Origin: Stomatobaculum sp. F0698
GTDB lineage: Bacteria > Bacillota > Clostridia > Lachnospirales > Lachnospiraceae
Length of the DNA stretch: 64,000 nt
Direction: 5' to 3'
Assembly (NCBI RefSeq): GCF_030644385.1
Contig: NZ_CP130060.1
Coordinates: forward strand, 1,054,001 to 1,118,000
The position numbers were made by a program, and so were the translations under genes. Under the pieces are notes generated by a model. The model was given only the letters and a program-made list of their open reading frames with translations. It was not told the DNA's origin and searched no databases. Within the stretch, counting starts at the first letter, position 1, and every line of letters begins with the position of its first letter. This document shows positions 43,520 to 55,500 of this stretch, one piece after another.

Positions 43520-46500
43520 TTATTCTGCCTTCTCCCGTCTGCGCTTCTCCTCCGCAAACAGCGCATAAGCCGCAAGCGTCAAAGCCGCAAGATTCGGAAG
43601 CGGGTTTGCCATCGGTGCCTCTCCCGTCTTCGGGAGCTTACCTCGCTTACTGCGTTCCGTGGTTCCGCGAGCGGAAGTGCCCTTATTTCGGCTGTCCGGG
43701 GAAAGTGCCTCGCCTGTCGGCGTCTTCTTCTCCTCTGCCTGCTGTTGCGGCACCGGCTCATTGTAATCAACCGGAGGAAGCACATTGTCCGCAATGCCCG
43801 GATTCGTCGGGATTGTCGGCTGAATCGGATTCGGATTGGTATTCGGCTTCACGCTGCCGTGTCCGCCGGAGGAACTGCCGCCTCCGCCACCGTTTCCGCC
43901 TCCGCCACCGTTTCCGCCTCCGCCGCTGCCGCCGGAATTGTCTCCGCTCGACTTGTACTCGTACATTGCGACCAAGGTGATGTCATCGTAAACCGGCGTG
44001 CTGAAGTCATAAGGCTGACCGTTTAAATACCAACCGATGAACTTGCTCTCGGTTCTCAGCATATTCTTCTGCGGATCCGTGCCGCGACCGCCCTCTCTCA
44101 CCGACTGCGAGGGCACCGTGACCCAGGAGCCGTTTCCGTCGAAGGTAATCGTGTAGTCCGGCGTCGTGAAGCGGTTCACAAAGTTCGCATCCGTAACGGG
44201 GTTACCGTTCTTCTGCGCGCTCGTCACCACATTCAGATTTGTGCCGTTCTGCGTCACGATATAGGTGAGCGTCACTTCGTCCGGATCAAAGCTGAAGCCC
44301 TTTCTGCCCTCCGGGAGCTCCGCAATCCGGTACACATAGGTACCCGGGAAACGGAAGCTGATGTTTCCGAAGTTGCTCTGACCCGCACCTTCCACTTGAA
44401 TGCGGTCCGTATTTCCCTGCGCGCTTGCGGGCATCGGAAGTTCCGACTGCACCGCAGTTGTGCTGACCGCGCTCAATTCAAACGTGAAGCGTCCCGCATT
44501 GTGCGGCGTATCACCGGTAATCTGCTTGTTGACCGTCGGTACCGCTGCGATAGCCGGGGTAACCGGGGTCCAGACCGCATAGAGCTTTACGGTTTCGCCG
44601 TCCGTCTGCGTGAGATTCGAAACGGTCTGTCCGTCGCCGAACGCAGGCGTCGCCGCATCCGGCGTTCTGCCCCAACCGCCGAACACATAGCCCGGACGAG
44701 TATAGACATTGCTGTTGAGCGGCTTGGTCTCACCGCCGTTGAAGTGCTGGTTCGACATATTTCCGCTTACAAAGGAACCGTTCTTCTCAAACTGCACATC
44801 GTACTGCTTCCGACGGTACACCGCATGCACAGTCAAATCTCCGGTCATGGGCTCGTCAAAGCGATACGGACTGCCGTCGGGCTTCTCCCAGTGATCGAAG
44901 ACGTGATCCGTCTTATTATCCGGGTGCTGCGGCTCCACCGGAGTAGCGCCGTGCGGAATTTGGTTGTCCGTCGTGATAATGCGGCTCTGATGTCCCGGGT
45001 TTGCATCCGGTGCATCAATGACCGTAATCGTATAGCGATTGGTATCCCAAATTGCCGTGAGCAGCGTATCTGCCGTCACCGGATCGCCGAAGTGATACGG
45101 CGTACCGTCCGGCTTTGCCCAGTGCATGAAGTGCTGTCCCGTCTTATCGCCGGCAGGACTGCCGGTTCCGGGTGCATTGCTCGGTGCGAATGCCGGATCG
45201 CCGTAGCGCACCGTCTGCGTGCTCGGGGTATTCGAGCCGCCGTTCGGGTTAAAGCTCACTTGGTAGCGCGGCAGACGATAGTCGTTGGTAAAGTCAAGGT
45301 CACCGGTCAGCGCTGTCGCTGTGCCGCCGTCCTTCTTCACCGTTACGTTTCCGTTCATCGTGACACCCGCCTGGCTCACGCGAACCGTAAGCTCATAGAC
45401 CGCCGGGTCATAGCTGTATCCGGTCGCCGTGCCCGCAATCTCCGTAAGGCGATAGATGTAATCGCCCTCGTAGACAAAGGACATGGGTCCGAAATTCGCA
45501 TTACCCGCGCCGTTGATGCCGAGTTCCGTCTCCTGCGCTCCCACCGTGCCGTTCGGCATCGGCAGTGCACTGACTCCCGCTGCCGTGGTGTTGACAGCGA
45601 TCAGCTTGAAGCGGAAGTTCTCCGTATTCAACGGGGAAGTCTCACCCGTACCGAGTGCAAGGCCTATTTCTCCGCTCAGGATCTTCTGCACGCCGAGGTC
45701 TAGCTGATACGGTGTGACCGGTGTCCAAACTGCATAGAGATGCACGGTGTCGCCGTCCACCTGCGTGAGGTTGATCACCGACTGCTGATCCGTATACTGC
45801 GTTCCGCTGCCGTCCGGACGCTCTGCCCAGCCGCTGAACTGATAGCCGGGTCTCGTGTAACTGTTCTGCGTGAGCGGCGCCGCAAGGTCATAGGTATGCT
45901 GCGAATCCGCGACTGTGCCGCTCACATTGCTGCCGTTCGCCTCATACTTCACCGTGTAGTGGTTCGGGGCGTAGCTTGCGTGAATCGTCTGATTCTCCGT
46001 CACCGGGGTACCGAAGGTGTACGGTGTATTGCTACTCGTCTTCCAGCCGTCAAAGTGATGGCCGGGCTTGTTGTTCGGACGAGTCGGCTCGGTCGCCGGA
46101 TCTCCGTGCGGAATAAGCTGCGTCGAAATGTTCTGATTCGGCGTCGTTGCATCCGGTCCGTCGTTGACCGTGACCGTGTAGCCGTTTCTTGCCCAAACCG
46201 CCTGTAAGTTCACATCTCTCGTAATCGGATCTCCGAAGTGAAAGACCTGACCGGTCTGTGTGTCAATCCAGTGCAAGAAATGGAAGCCGACTCTGTCTCC
46301 CGCCGGAGAACTTGTGCCTGCAGCATTGCCGGGCTGCGTCGCGAAATGACCGTACTTGATATTGCTCTCGGTCGGCGGCGTTGCACTGCCGAGGTTCGAG
46401 TCGTAGCTCACGCGGTATCTCGGCAACTGATAATCATTGGTAAAGCCTGCCGTGCCGTTGAACGGCTGGTAAGCACCGCTGCCGCTCTTACTCTCCGCCG

Positions 46501-49500
46501 AAACGGAAAGCGTGGTTCCGCTCTGCGTCACCGTGTACTTGAGGCTGTAGACAGTCTGATCGTAGGTGAAGCCCGTAGAACTGCCCGCAAGCTCCTTCAG
46601 CTCATAGACGTATTCGCCCGGCATTGTAAAGGTCAGCGTGCCGCTTGAAACGGTCCCCACACCCGCCGTGAGATCATTGCTGCTCAGCGTAAGCACCGCT
46701 GTTTGCGCGCCCGCTGCAGCCGCTGGCATCGGAAGTGCCGTGACACCCGGAGCTGTTGTGCTGATTGCCTTGAGTTCAAAGCGGAAGGTCTCCGGCGTAA
46801 TCGGAGATGCCAATCCTCCCGGTGTCGTTGTGATATCGCCGGTCAAGATTTTCCGAATCGTGACGTTTGCCGCAACCGGGGTCGCCGCGGTCCAAACCGC
46901 ATAGAGATCTACGACTGCTCCGTCCGTCGCGCTCAGATTCACAACACTTGCCTGATCAGCAAAGTCAACGGTCGTGCTACCCTGCGTTCTCGACCAGCCC
47001 GCAAACTCATAGCCCGGACGCGTAAACGCATTGTTGTTGAGGTTTCTCGCGACATCGTAAGTGTGCTGCGAATCCGCCACCGTACCGCTTGCATCCGCCG
47101 CATCCTTGTTGTAGCGCACCGTGTAGCTGTTCGGTGCATAGACTGCATGGATGGTCTCATTGCCCGTAATCGGTGTTCCGAAGACATAAGGCGTATGGCT
47201 CGGATCGTTGTTCTTCTCCCAGTGGTCGAAGTGATAACCTGTCTTGTTGTTCGGTCGGTTCGGCTCCGTGGACGGCGTGTTGTACGGCACCGTCGTATTG
47301 GAGATCACCTCGTTCTGATGCGGCGGATTTGCATCCGGTCCGTCCGTCACGGTGATGGTGTAACTGTTGGTCGTCCAGTTTGCATTGAGGGTGATGTTGC
47401 CCGTGACCGGCGTATGCTCAAAGTCATAGGCCGTAGTCGCCGGATCTCCCTGCTTGTTCCAATGTCCGAAGGTATGCCCCGCAAGATCACCCGCAGGAGA
47501 ACTCTTGCCCGCCTGCGTCTGCGGTCTGCTTGCAAAGTGGCCGTACTTCACGGTCTGCGTGCTCGGCGTCACATCGCCGCCCTGCGAATTGAAGCTGACC
47601 GTGTAGCTCGGAAGTGCATAGCTGTTATCGAAGGCAAGTGCACCGGTCAGCGGTGCATAGCTTCCGCTGCCCTCTTTGACTTCCTTCGTCACCGACAGTG
47701 TTGTGCCACTCTGCGTAACCTTGTAGTGCAGCGTATAGACCTTGGAAGCGCCGCCGTAACTGTAGCCTGCAGCCGAACCCGCAAGCTCCGTGAGTTCATA
47801 GTAGTAATCGCCCGGAAGCGTGAAGGTAAGGAGGCCGCTTGCCACCGTGCCGGTCGCTGCGGTTCCGAATGCGCCGTAACTAAGGCCCGCGCTGGTCAGC
47901 GTGTAATCCGCTGTCTGCGCACCCGTTGCCGTACCTGCCGGCATCGGAAGCAGCGTGAGTCCCGGCGCGTTGGTCTGCTTCGCCGTCAGACGGAAGCGGA
48001 AGGTATCCGCCACAATCGGCGCATTCTCGCCGTTCGGCAGCGGCCCGACATCTCCGGAGAGCGTCTTCCGAATACCGAAGGCCTCCGTTGCGGGTGTTGC
48101 CTGGGTCCAAACCGCATAGAGCTTCACCACGCCGTTGTTCTGGGTCGTCAGGTTGATGACACTCTGCTGATCCGGATAGGTGACCGTTCCGGTCGGCGTG
48201 GTAGCCCAACCCGCAAACTCATACCCCGGACGCGTGTAGCTGTTTCCGTTCAGATTCTTCGCGACACCGTAGGTATGCGTGGAATCCGAAACCGTGCCGC
48301 TCGCATCCGCAGCGTTCTTGTCGTACTGAACCGTATACTGATTCGGTGCGTAGGTCGCAGTGACCGTCGTGTCCTGCGTGACCGGGGTGCCGAAGGTGTA
48401 CGGATTGCCGTTCTGATCCACCCAGCCGTTGAAATGGTGACCGGTCTTATTGTCCGGTGTCGGCGGTGCCGTCACCGTGCTGCCGCGATTCACGCTCGGA
48501 TCGTTCAGATACTCAAAGTTCTGCTTGCCCGGATTTGCGTCGTTCGGCTCTTTGACGATGACATGATACTGATTGATGTCCCACTTCGCCTTGAGCGTCT
48601 TATTCCCCGTGACCGGTGTGTTGAAGTTGTAGGGAGTTCCGGTTGCCGTGTCAATCCAGCCGCCGAAATGGTAGCCGGTCTTCTCTCCCGCCGGAGAACT
48701 GTGTCCTCCGGTTGTCGGCGGGTTGCTTGCCTGATTGCCGTGCTTCACGGTCTGTGCGTTCGGCGTCACATTGCCGCCGTCCGGATCGAAGCTCACCGTG
48801 TACTGCGGACGCTGATAGCTGTTCGAGAAGTCCAACGTTCCGTTGAATGCTGCATAGGCACCGCCGTTCACACTGAGCTCCTTGGTCACCGTGAGCTGGG
48901 TGAGGTTCTGTACGACCGTGTACTTGATTCTGTAGACCTTGCCGTCGTAGCTGTAACCGTTCGCTGTTCCGGCAAGCTCACGCACTTCATAAATGTACTC
49001 ACCCGGCATTGTGAAGTTGAAGGGACCGCTCGCTACGGTACCGTTACTCTGTCCCGCCTGCGTATCCGTCACGCCCTGTACCAGGTTTAAAGAAGCACTA
49101 CCCATGCTCATCACATAGGTCTGCTGACCCGCCGCAGCTGCCGGCATGGGCAGTGCACCGCTCAGGCCGAAGGCTGTCGTGCTGACTGCCTTTAACTCAA
49201 AGCGGAAGTTCTCCTGCACCAGCGGCGAAGTTTCACCGTTTGCGAGGGTTCCCACATCGCCGTTGAGTTCCTTCTTCACGGAAATCGCCTCGACCGCGCT
49301 GTTCACCGGTCTCCAGACCGCATAGAGCGTGACCGTCGCATTGTCCGTGCTTGTGAGATTCGTGACGGACTGCTGATCGGTGTAACTCTGACCGCTTCCG
49401 TTCGCCTCGGTGTTCCATCCGCCGAAGGTGAAGCCCGGGCGGGTGAAGTTATTTTGGTTCAGATTCTTTGCCACATCATAGACATGGTTCGAATCGGTCA

Positions 49501-52500
49501 CGGTGCCGCTCACATTGCTGCCGTTCGGGTCATAGTGAACCTTGTAGTGATTCGGCGCATAAGTCGCAACCACCGTCGTATCGCGGCGCACCGGTGTTCC
49601 GAAGGTATAGGGCGAATTGTCGCTCTCATCCACCCAGCCGTTAAAGTGATAGCCGGTCTTGTTGTTCGGCGCGGTCTGGGACGGAATTTGTCCGTTGTAC
49701 GGGACGTGGTCGTCGCTGTGAATCACTTCGTTTGCATGGGTTCCGTCTGCGTCCGGCGCATCCTTCACCTTGACCTTGTAATCGTTGAGGAGCCACTTCG
49801 CCTTTAACTTCTTGTTTCCGGTAAGCGGCTGCGTGAAGTCGTAAGGTGTCGATGCGAGGTTTCCGCTCGGGTCCTCCTCAAACCAGCCGACAAAGAGGTA
49901 ACCGGTCTTATCTCCGGCCGGAGATGTGCTCGGGCTCGCCGCGGTCGGTGCCGTCGGGGTTCCGCCGCGCTTAATACCGCTCTGCGTCGGCGGCGTCACA
50001 GAACCGCCGTCCGCATCGAATACGACCTGATACTGCGGAAGCTGATAGTCGTTGGTGAACGCTGCGGTCGCATCGCCGCTTGTAACCGCGGTGAAGGCCG
50101 CACCGGCACCGTCCTGAACTTCCGTTGTGACGTCGAGGTTTGCACCGGTCTGTGTGACCGTATAGCGCACCGTATAAACCGTTGTATCGTAAGTGTATCC
50201 GGTCTGACTTCCCTGCGTCTCCTTCACTTCATATTCATAGACACCCGGGAGGGTAAAGCTGATGTTTGCAGTCGTAAGGCTTGCATTGCCGCTCGTCAAA
50301 TCCGAAGTCGGAATGCTGTAACTCTGACTCTGCGCGCCCGCCGCTGTTCCTGCCGGCATCGGGTATGCCGTCGCCGAAGCGCCGGACTTTGCCTGCAGGG
50401 TAAAGCCGAAGGTCTCTGCGACCAGCGGTGCGGTCTCACCCGTTGCAATCGCACCGCGATCACCGGTCAGCGTCTTCCGAATCTGAATCTGCTTCGTGGC
50501 CGGGGTCACCGGGGTCCACTTTGCATAGAGATTCACGACCGCGTTGTTCTGCGCCGTGAGGTTGATGACACTCTGCGCATCCGTATAGTTGGTGCCGCTG
50601 CCGTTTGCCTCGGTGTTCCAACCGCCGAAGACATAACCCGGACGCGAGAATGCGTTGCCCGTGAGGTTCTTTGCCGTGTCATAGACATGGTCGGAGTCCG
50701 TCATGCTTCCGCTTGCATCCGCTGCGTTAGCGTTATAACGAACCTTATACGCATTCGGCGCATAGCTTGCATGCACGGTCTCGTTCTTCGTGACCGGCTG
50801 CGTGAAGTCATACGGGTTGTTCGCATGATCAAGCCAACGGTCGAAGTGATAACCGGTCTTGTTCTCCGGCCGCGTCGGCTCTGCCGTCGTTCCGCCGTAA
50901 GGCACATCGTTTTTACGGAAGATCTCCTCGTTTGTGTGCGGCGCGTCCGCATTCGGCGCATCCGTCACCACCACCGTGAGCTTCTTCAGTTCCCACTTCG
51001 CCTTGAGTGCATAGTTCTGCTTCACCGCAGTCGTCGCAAAAGCGAACGGTACTTCCGTCATAGCGCCGCTCACCGGGTCCGGAACTTCGTAAACCCAACC
51101 CTTAAAGTCATAGCCGGTCTTGTCGCCTGCCGGACTGCTCTTTCCTGCCGGCGTTGTGGGCTCACCTGCATAATGACCGTACTTGACCGTCTGCGTTGCC
51201 GGCGTCACATCGCCGCCCTCGGGATCAAAGCTCACCTGATAACTCGGCAAATTGTAAGCATTGTCAAAGACAACCTGACCGCTCGGCGCTGCCGTCGTAA
51301 GATTCTCGATGCTGCGCTGCGCTGTAAGGGTTCCGCCCACGCCTGCCGTGACCGTATAGGTGACCTTGTACTGTGTCGAGTCGTAGCTGTAGTTCGTGAC
51401 GCTGTCTCCCTGCTCCTGCACCACATAGCTGTAGGTACCGGGAAGCGTAAAGGTAATCAGCCCCGTCGTGATTTCCTTGCTGGAAACCGTGGACGAGAAC
51501 TCGTTGCTTCCCATGCTGAAGACCACCGAGTTCACAGCCCCCGTCACATTGGACGGATTGGTCGTACTTGTTGCGCCTGTCGGCATGGGTGCATTCGCAG
51601 TGACGGAGGTCATTACAAACTTAAAGGTCGAGGGCAAAAGCGGCGATACCTCCGTATTCGGAAGCGTACCCCAGTCTCCGGAGACATTTTTCTTAATCTT
51701 GAATGCCTCTGCCGCGGGGGTGAGCTGCTGCCACTGTGCATAGAGCTTGAGCGGTGTGGTTCTCGCACCGGTCTTAACCGTTGCACCCGCCGCATAACTC
51801 TGACCGCTGCCGTCCGCTGCCGTATTCCAACCCGTGAAGAGATAACCCGGACGTGTAAAGCCGGTATCGCTTCCGCTGCCGCTCACGGGCTTTGCGGTTC
51901 CCTCATCGGTGTGCGCATCCGCGCCTGTGTTATCCGTAGAGGGATAGAGCTTGTCTCCGTTCGGAGAGACCGTTCCTGTACCGTTATTTGCATCGTATTC
52001 GATGTCGGTGTAGACCTTAATCGTCGCAGTGGTCTTCACCTTACCGCCGTAACCGTCGTCTGTCTCTGCCGTGACCGTAACCGTACCGGTCTTCTGCGGC
52101 GTCGCGCTGCCGGTCGCCGTTCCGGTGTTCCGGAGCGTCACGATATCGGTCGGCTGTCCGCTCGGAATGCTAAACGTAACTCCCGGCGTAACCGGATTCG
52201 TAACCAGGCCCGTAAGCGGGGTTGTGCCGCCGTTTACGGGAATCTCAAGATTGGGGACGGTAATCTTCGGTGCCGTATAGAATCCGGCATTTACATTTTC
52301 CTTGCTGTAGAGATTGCGATAGGGATCAACCACCAGATTCGTGGTCACGCGATTGGTCTCTCGATCAAACGCCGAGTCGACCGCCGGCCTGCCGTTCTTA
52401 TTCTGCAGCACAAGCTTCTTGTCCGCGCCGAGGGCCGAGGTGTCTGCCTCAATAATCCAGTTGCCGTCGTGCGGCACCAGAACTTCATAGGTACCGTTCG

Positions 52501-55500
52501 CTCTGCTGTTGACCAGGAAATCGCCGTTCGGCGCGGAATTCAACTGCACCTGCGTATTGGTGGTCGGATCATACACGCGGAAGCGAACGTTCTGCACAAG
52601 GCTGTCGGTTCCCGCATCGTAAGTCGAGTTTCGGTCTGTCTCATCCCAGACAAAACCGCTGATCTCCATATCCTTCAGGATATAGCTAAGCGGAAGGCTG
52701 GACTGCCCCGTCGCGCCGAAGTAGGGCGTGGTACTGCTGCCCATGTTGAAGTTACCGAAGACTACATTCTGGTTCTTCATACTTCCGAGGAAAGTCTTCG
52801 GATCGTGAAGCTTGTACTGAACCTTGACAAAAGATTTCTTGCTCGGATCCACATTGTCAATCTTCACGCGGACCATTGTGACATCCGCCTTGTTTGCCGG
52901 AAGCGTCGCCGAATAATTCGCTGCCTTGGCCGTCGCATATCCGCCGGCGCCCGGATTCGGATCCGTCGTATACGCAACGGAGTAATTCAGACCCGTGAGC
53001 GTCGAAGTATCGACACCGTAATAATCCAATTCGTACTCATTGGCTGCGGTCTGGTTTGTCGCACCGCCGCTCGTATAGCTGTAGCGCTCTCCCTTTTTCA
53101 TGACCGGGATATAGAGCTCCCAGTGACTCGTGTTCTGCGAGTTATCGCCTGTAATGTATACCTTGGTGCTGAAGATGTTGTCGTTCGAGCGTATATCTCG
53201 GCTCGAGACCTCGGTCGGCGACTCATTGAACGGAATCGTGGACTGCGCGTAGGCAAGCAGACCTAAAATTGCCTGCTGATTGATCTTGTGAATCAGTGTC
53301 GCATCCGTATAGAGCATCTCTGCCTTGCCGGTTGCCGTCGAAATTCTGGCCGTGCCCTGGTTAAAGAAATCAGATCCGACCGGTCCGTCATTCACAAGCT
53401 GGTTTCGACTGTTCGCAAGTTCAACCGCAATGCCCTGCGGATTTCCGCCCTGGGTTCCGTCGCGGTCCGCATCGAAGTCCGTATCCATCCAGACACCCAT
53501 GACAGGTTTCACATTGACCGGGTCGGCATTGTACTTTGCCTGCAACTTGAATCCGAGACCATAGTAACCGCCGTAAAGGGCTGTGCCGTTATATGAACCG
53601 ACCTGAACTTCACCGGATGCAAGGTATGCCTCGGGCACATTCTCATAGGAAACCGCAAGAATGCCGTAGTCATCACTGCCGGACTGGCCCGCGCCCGTAC
53701 CTGCCGGCACAAAGTGAGCGACAACTCCGGACGGAATCGTCTGCGGACTGAGGCCCGGCGGGTTATTGTTGTTTTTAAGACCGGCGGTCGCCGTGAGGGA
53801 ACCGTCAACATAGTTAAAGTTCTTATCGATTTTATAGTAGAAGGTCGGGCGCATCTTCAATGCCTGCGCCTTCACAACGGACGAACTTGTATCGCTGGCG
53901 GTAAAGGTATTGTTGAGTCCCACCTGGACCGTATTACCCTGATAGGTATTGGTGGTCCCGTAGCTCACGTTTATACCGAGGTTGTCTACCAGTACTCTCT
54001 GCCCCGCGATTCGCTCGGACGTTCCCGTCGCATCATAGGTAGTGGTCGTGCCAAAGACATCCTCGAAGCTAAGCTTAGCCTTCACTGTCAATTTGTCATA
54101 GGAATCATCGCTCTCGTGGTCGCTGACGGATCCGATTTTGTCATTCGTCCCCGGATATTTTTTCGGCACAGTGACATTGTACATACCGAGGCCGATTTCC
54201 GGCAGCATACGCTTTGAATTCTCCGCCGGATCCTTTCCGTACTTCTGCATGTTCTGGCCCCAGTTGTAGTCACTCGGAACCTTTACCTTCAGTGCGGTCA
54301 CATAGACCCCGTTGGCAATATCCACATCCGGCAATTCCACAAACATACGTCCGTGCGCATTCGGCGAGTAAGAGTACTTCGCCATATCCGTCAGAGTCTT
54401 GGTCTGACCGTCGGAAAGCGTGTATTCGATTTCAAACGGCAAGGAATAACGGTTGCCAAGTAAGGGACCGAAACTCACCACATTCGTGAGGGATAAGAGC
54501 CGCGAATCCGTTCCCGCAAAATCGTATACCACATTGCGATACGCAAGCTGCGCCTTCGTCATGACATTATAGTTTGTCGGCACATCGCTGTTGTCGACTG
54601 CAATGCGCGTGAGTTCGATCTCTCTTCTGCCCACAACATCTTCGGCGTTCTGATCCGCACCGAGACCCTGTGTGTTGACCTTCATCTTGGAGCGGTTGTA
54701 CTCGGAGGCCGTTCCCGGGTTTACCAGGTCGGTCTGCTTGTAGTAGGTCGTGACCGGCGTAAACGGGTTGATGTAGTAATCAAAGTCCTTGATCGAAATA
54801 CCCTTTGCCTTGTCACCGAGCACAAACTGAGCACTCTGTAAAGTCTGCGGCCAAGCCGTACCGTGACCGGACGGAATGCCGCCCGGCTTGTTCGCATCGT
54901 GCGGAGGACCGCCGTTGACGCGCTCCGACTTATAGTCGCTGTATTCGCAGTAAAGTCTGCCCTCGGCATTGACGCGCTTCGGAAGATCCGCAGCACCGTT
55001 CGTGCCGATTACATTGTCATAGTTCAAATGTCCGGGTGCGACATGCTTGGCGAAAAGGCGTGTCCAGCGCGTCTCAAAGAGACCGCTTATCTTCCAGTCA
55101 TTTAACTTTTCCTGCGCGATAACAAGCCGCTTTGCATAGTGTACACCGTAGTGATTGTAAATCGCCTCCAAGTCATAGACCTGGCCTTCAAACGTACCGG
55201 TATCGTTCGGATCTCCCATGACCGTGAGTTTGGTCTCCGAGTACATGCTGACGCCGTCTTTCAGGTAAGCCGGCTGATCCGGGTCAAAACCGTCTGCCTG
55301 GAAATCATGATACACGTCATTTTCATCCCAGAAACCAAGAAGACGCTGATTTGCCTTCTCGAGGTGGTCCGTGATTCCGACACCGTCACCCGAAATTTCC
55401 ACGACCGGCGGGTTATAATTCGGATCTCCGTATGCATACGCGCTGCCGTTCGAATCCACATTATAATCCATGGTCTCGGCATACTTAGTCACACCGAAAC

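Noticed and set aside
9810-52000. Periodic repeats as a possible CRISPR array or satellite DNA
   Set aside because: Periods are about 1.2 kb and 11.3 kb, in frame, and encode recognisable protein modules.
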